Of a DNA stretch of 15,007 bases, positions 12,939 through 15,007 are shown in pieces. The notes below the pieces were generated by a model. The model saw only the letters and a list, made by a program, of their open reading frames with translations. It did no database searches and was not told the origin of the DNA. Positions within the stretch are counted from its first letter, which is position 1. Every line of letters begins with the position of its first letter. Source of the stretch: an uncultured Clostridia bacterium (GTDB lineage: Bacteria > Bacillota > Clostridia > TANB77 > CAG-465); contig CAKPAG010000018.1 in the NCBI GenBank assembly GCA_934132895.1, forward strand, positions 1 through 15,007. The letters are read 5' to 3'. A program made the position numbers and the translations under genes.

Positions 12939-14484
12939 TTACATTCCTTTATGGAAAAAATCTATTAACATTTTTATACAAAGTAAACAAGATAAAAATA
13001 TTGCTAAAACAATGTATATATTTCTAAGTAATTCATTTTGTACCATAGTAGCTCCTAGTATAACTGCTGCATCCAATATTCCTATTATAACTTGATGTAA
13101 CATATTCTCTAGCTTATCTATTTGTTTATCAGAATTAGTCATTTCAATACCTATTCTGCTTTCTCCTTTATTTATAGTTGATAACAAATTATATACTTCT
13201 CCTGGTATTTTAGGCAAAGTTACTGCAGCATCAATGATATTACCCGCATTTTTTGCAATGCTTTCTTTTGAAAACATTGATTTTAAAGTATCATTCTTTA
13301 CTCTATTTGCTAAAACAACAAATAAACTTAAATTAGGTGAAAGCATTTCTAAAGTTCCTTCAATTATAACAATACCTCTTATTAACATTGTTATACTTTT
13401 ATTTAACTTTAATTTATTTTCTTTTAACATAGAAAAAACATTATTAATAAAATCAAGCGTATTAATATCTTTTATATCTTCAGTTAAATATTTAGAAAGT
13501 ATCTTATCTATATCCTTTATCAATTTAGTATGATTTATTGAGCCTTTATAATCACACATTTCAAGCAATATTTTTTCTATTTCATAACTATTTCCTTTTA
13601 TAATAGCCTTCATACATTGTTTTAAAAGTTCTCTATTTTTAGATGTAAGCCTTCCCATCATTCCAAGGTCAAGATATACTATCTTTCCCTCTCTTATTAC
13701 TATGTTATCTGGATGTGGATCAGCATGAAAAAAGCCATCATCTATTGCTTGAATTATATAATTTTCAGCGAGCTTTTTTCCTATTTCATCTAAATCATAA
13801 CCTTTTTCTTCTAGTTCTTCTTTTTTATATAGCAAAATTCCCTCTATATATTCCATTACTAATATATTTTTAGAAACTAGATTCTTATACACTTTTGGTG
13901 CATAAATGTAATTTATTTCTTTGTTATTTTCTCTAAATTCTTCTAAATGTTTTGCTTCTATTTCAAAATTTAGTTCCTCTTTAGCTGTTTCAAACATTTC
14001 ATCTAGTGTTTCAGATAAATTCACTACTCTTACAATGCTGTTTAGATGCAATATACTTATTGCTTTTTTCATAAGCTTTACATCTAAAAACATTGTATCA
14101 TAAATGTTTTTTCTTTGAACTTTAATTACTACATCTTCACCCGTTACAAGTTTTGCTTTATGAACTTGTGCAATTGAAGCCGAACCTATAGGTACTTTGT
14201 TTATAGTGGCAAATACATCGTTTAAATTTCCATACTCATTTTCAAGTATTTCCTTTACATCAACGAAACTCATAGGTTCAACATTTGCCCTTAAAGTAGC
14301 TAATGCTTTACAATATTCTTTTGGAACAATATCATATCTATTAGATAGCATTTGCCCGTAATTTTATAAATGTAGGTCCAAGCTTAGTAATTGTATTTAC
14401 AACTTTTTGAGGTGTGATACCTTTAAGAAGATCAGAGTCTTTTAATATAGCTATTATTTCCTTTAATCTTTCTTTTTCATTCAT
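12939..14484 (-). CDS. UbiB/ABC1 (ADCK) atypical kinase-like protein, interrupted by a CGGG +1 shift
   Basis: UbiB-family proteins are membrane-associated atypical kinases or ATPases, linked to quinone or lipid metabolism elsewhere; the clostridial role is unknown. The true start is ATG 14482-14484 (MNEKERLKEII, AAGGG about nine bases upstream). Frame 0 runs to Leu42, then CGG and TAA four codons later. Reading CGGG (14355-14358) as Gly43 gives KLGQ (41-44), the family's invariant KxGQ motif, and continues to 12939 for 514 residues. Further motifs are GSASIAQVHK (100-109, alanine-rich-loop equivalent), Lys121 in VIKVQR, HADPHPDN (253-260), Asp272 in YLDLG, and two C-terminal membrane helices in the last 50 residues. 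A start at the internal ATG 14351 would delete KxGQ. It follows the phasin-like gene by 30 bases. Confidence 0.93.
14355..14358 (-). other. Putative +1 frameshift / quadruplet site CGGG (site D)
   Basis: The minus strand reads AAA-TTA-C-GGG-CAA-ATG. One glycine produces K-L-G-Q, the invariant UbiB-family motif; an arginine or an extra residue would destroy it. Confidence 0.87.
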
Positions 14485-14514
14485 ATAATCAAACCCTTAT
14501 TATACAAAAACTAT

Positions 14515-14835
14515 TTATTTTTCTTCTTTATTATCTTCATTTTCTTTAGCCTTAGCTTTTTTTATTAGTTTTTCTAATTCTTTTATTTCTTCTTTGCTCA
14601 TATTTCCAACTAATTCTTCTAAATCTTCTTTTGATTCAGGAGAAACAGTAACTGTAACGTTTTCTTTTATTTTTTCTTTAATATTTCTCTTAAGTTCTTC
14701 GTTTTTTATTTCTCCTTCTTTATATACTTCTTCACCTTTTTTTAATAGATCATCCTTTAACTTAGCTGCTTTTTCTCCTGTTAAAGAAATCGCTCCAAGT
14801 CCCATTAATATTATATCTTTTAATTCATCTTTCAT
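14515..14835 (-). CDS. Phasin-like small helical protein
   Basis: This 106-residue, highly charged protein starts MKDELKDIILMGLGAISLTGEKAAKL. That pattern (MGLGA-ls-TgEKA) is typical of the small phasin-like proteins that often precede ubiB-type genes in clostridia. After about residue 30 it becomes a long Lys/Glu-rich helix, probably a coiled coil, with a VTVTVSPESKEDLEELV segment in the middle and a very acidic-basic tail. It has no membrane segment or catalytic motif. True phasins coat polyester granules, but here that function is not shown; a helper role for the UbiB protein is an inference from gene order. The ATG has AGGAGGT eight bases upstream. Confidence 0.75.
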   Translation of the reverse strand: MKDELKDIILMGLGAISLTGEKAAKLKDDLLKKGEEVYKEGEIKNEELKRNIKEKIKENVTVTVSPESKEDLEELVGNMSKEEIKELEKLIKKAKAKENEDNKEEK

Positions 14836-14869
14836 AAATCATTACCTCCTAATTTTACTTAATAATTAT

Positions 14870-14898
14870 ATATTACTACATATTTGCAAAATTGTAAA
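14870..14898 (-). promoter_or_regulatory. Possible promoter of the phasin-ubiB operon
   Basis: On the minus strand TTTACA (14893-14898) and TAATAT (14870-14875) are 17 bases apart. A perfect TATAAT at 14865-14870 would need a 22-base spacer. The -35 box overlaps one arm of the inverted repeat at 14896-14925. Confidence 0.42.
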
Positions 14899-14930
14899 GT
14901 TATTTTGATGCACTAAAATAACTTTTTTCT
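14896..14930 (+). terminator. Hairpin with T-run, no plus-strand gene seen before it
   Basis: A perfect 11-bp stem, AAAGTTATTTT (14896-14906) with AAAATAACTTT (14915-14925), has an eight-base loop and is followed by TTTCT, giving six Ts in a row. It looks like a plus-strand terminator, yet only the phasin-ubiB operon on the other strand precedes it. It may instead stop minus-strand readthrough from a gene beyond the right edge, or act as an operator at the phasin promoter. Confidence 0.45.
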
Positions 14931-15007
14931 AATCGTCAAGTGAAAAAGTAAACGCAAGCACATTACGAAGTAATGGATTTTACTCTTACAACTACTCTTA
15001 GTGTACA

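Noticed and set aside
14341..14360. CGGG decoded as arginine by a slipping tRNA-Arg
   Set aside because: It would replace the Gly of KxGQ in UbiB and break the G-X-Y register in the collagen; glycine fits all four sites. Mass spectrometry would settle it.
1303..14484. Four independent pseudogenes
   Set aside because: All four lesions are the same base in the same codon context, every downstream frame is intact, and one gene is tsaD. Independent decay would give mixed indels, stops and substitutions.
1303..14484. Systematic sequencing error at the CGG motif
   Set aside because: About sixteen other CGG triplets on coding strands, several of them CGGA, show no indel, and the sites are not homopolymers except the CC at site A. 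Not fully excluded without the reads.
1303..14484. Simple reassignment of CGG to another amino acid such as Gln or Trp
   Set aside because: A sense reassignment without a frame change still runs into the frame-0 stops at all four sites, so the frame must shift.
14931..15007. Tail of a minus-strand gene at the right edge
   Set aside because: Short open frames exist, but none shows recognisable protein sequence or typical codon use in so few bases.

Overview
The window looks like chromosome of an AT-rich, endospore-forming member of the Firmicutes, most likely a clostridium. The evidence is the very low GC content, strong AGGAGG-type ribosome sites, AGA-dominated arginine use, spoIVA and a probable spoVM, a zinc-ribbon L28, a FemAB-family transferase, and a tRNA-Trp of the usual clostridial type. 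No transposase, phage gene, CRISPR array or rRNA is visible. It reads as ordinary core genome with one extraordinary feature.

Layout. 143-1104 (minus): a P-loop kinase-like gene translationally coupled to a Nudix hydrolase. 1163-1237 (minus): tRNA-Trp(CCA) with its own promoter and terminator. 1303-4164 (minus): an operon of site-2-type membrane protease, tsaD, a small anchored protein and a metallophosphoesterase. 4373-5053 (plus): a tail-anchored J-domain protein. 5140-6424 (minus): a cysteine-rich, collagen-like, probably spore-surface protein. 6590-8071 (minus): spoIVA. 8177-9226 (minus): a FemAB-family peptidyltransferase. 9507-10964 (plus): pyruvate kinase. 11165-11353 (plus): rpmB. 11405-11731 (minus): a helical protein of unknown function. 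11866-12101 (minus): two tiny genes missed by ordinary ORF calling, a 50-residue membrane protein and a 22-residue SpoVM-like peptide. 12187-12849 (plus): nth. 12939-14835 (minus): a phasin-like gene followed by a UbiB/ABC1 kinase-like gene. Most units end in clear hairpin terminators.

The standout observation. Four genes (metallophosphoesterase, tsaD, the collagen-like gene and ubiB) are each interrupted by the same lesion: one extra C directly before a GGA or GGG glycine codon. This puts the codon CGG in frame, and frame-0 reading then runs into a stop. Reading CGGA or CGGG as one glycine (a +1 shift) restores a full-length, motif-perfect protein in all four. The restored glycine completes GHLHG in the phosphoesterase, the conserved tail-side KGEP region of TsaD, the G-X-Y register of the collagen and the invariant KxGQ motif of UbiB. 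By my reading of both strands these are the only in-frame CGG codons in any gene of the window, while about sixteen out-of-frame CGG triplets on coding strands cause no disturbance. Together this suggests that CGG is not an arginine codon here and that CGG-N is a programmed +1 frameshift or quadruplet glycine codon. It argues against independent pseudogenes or random sequencing errors.

How genes may work together. SpoIVA and SpoVM are partners in building the spore-coat basement layer in Bacillus, and the collagen-like protein is a likely outer-spore component with a mother-cell-type (sigma-K-like) promoter. TsaD, tRNA-Trp and L28 belong to translation. The phasin-like/UbiB pair is a common clostridial arrangement of unclear function.
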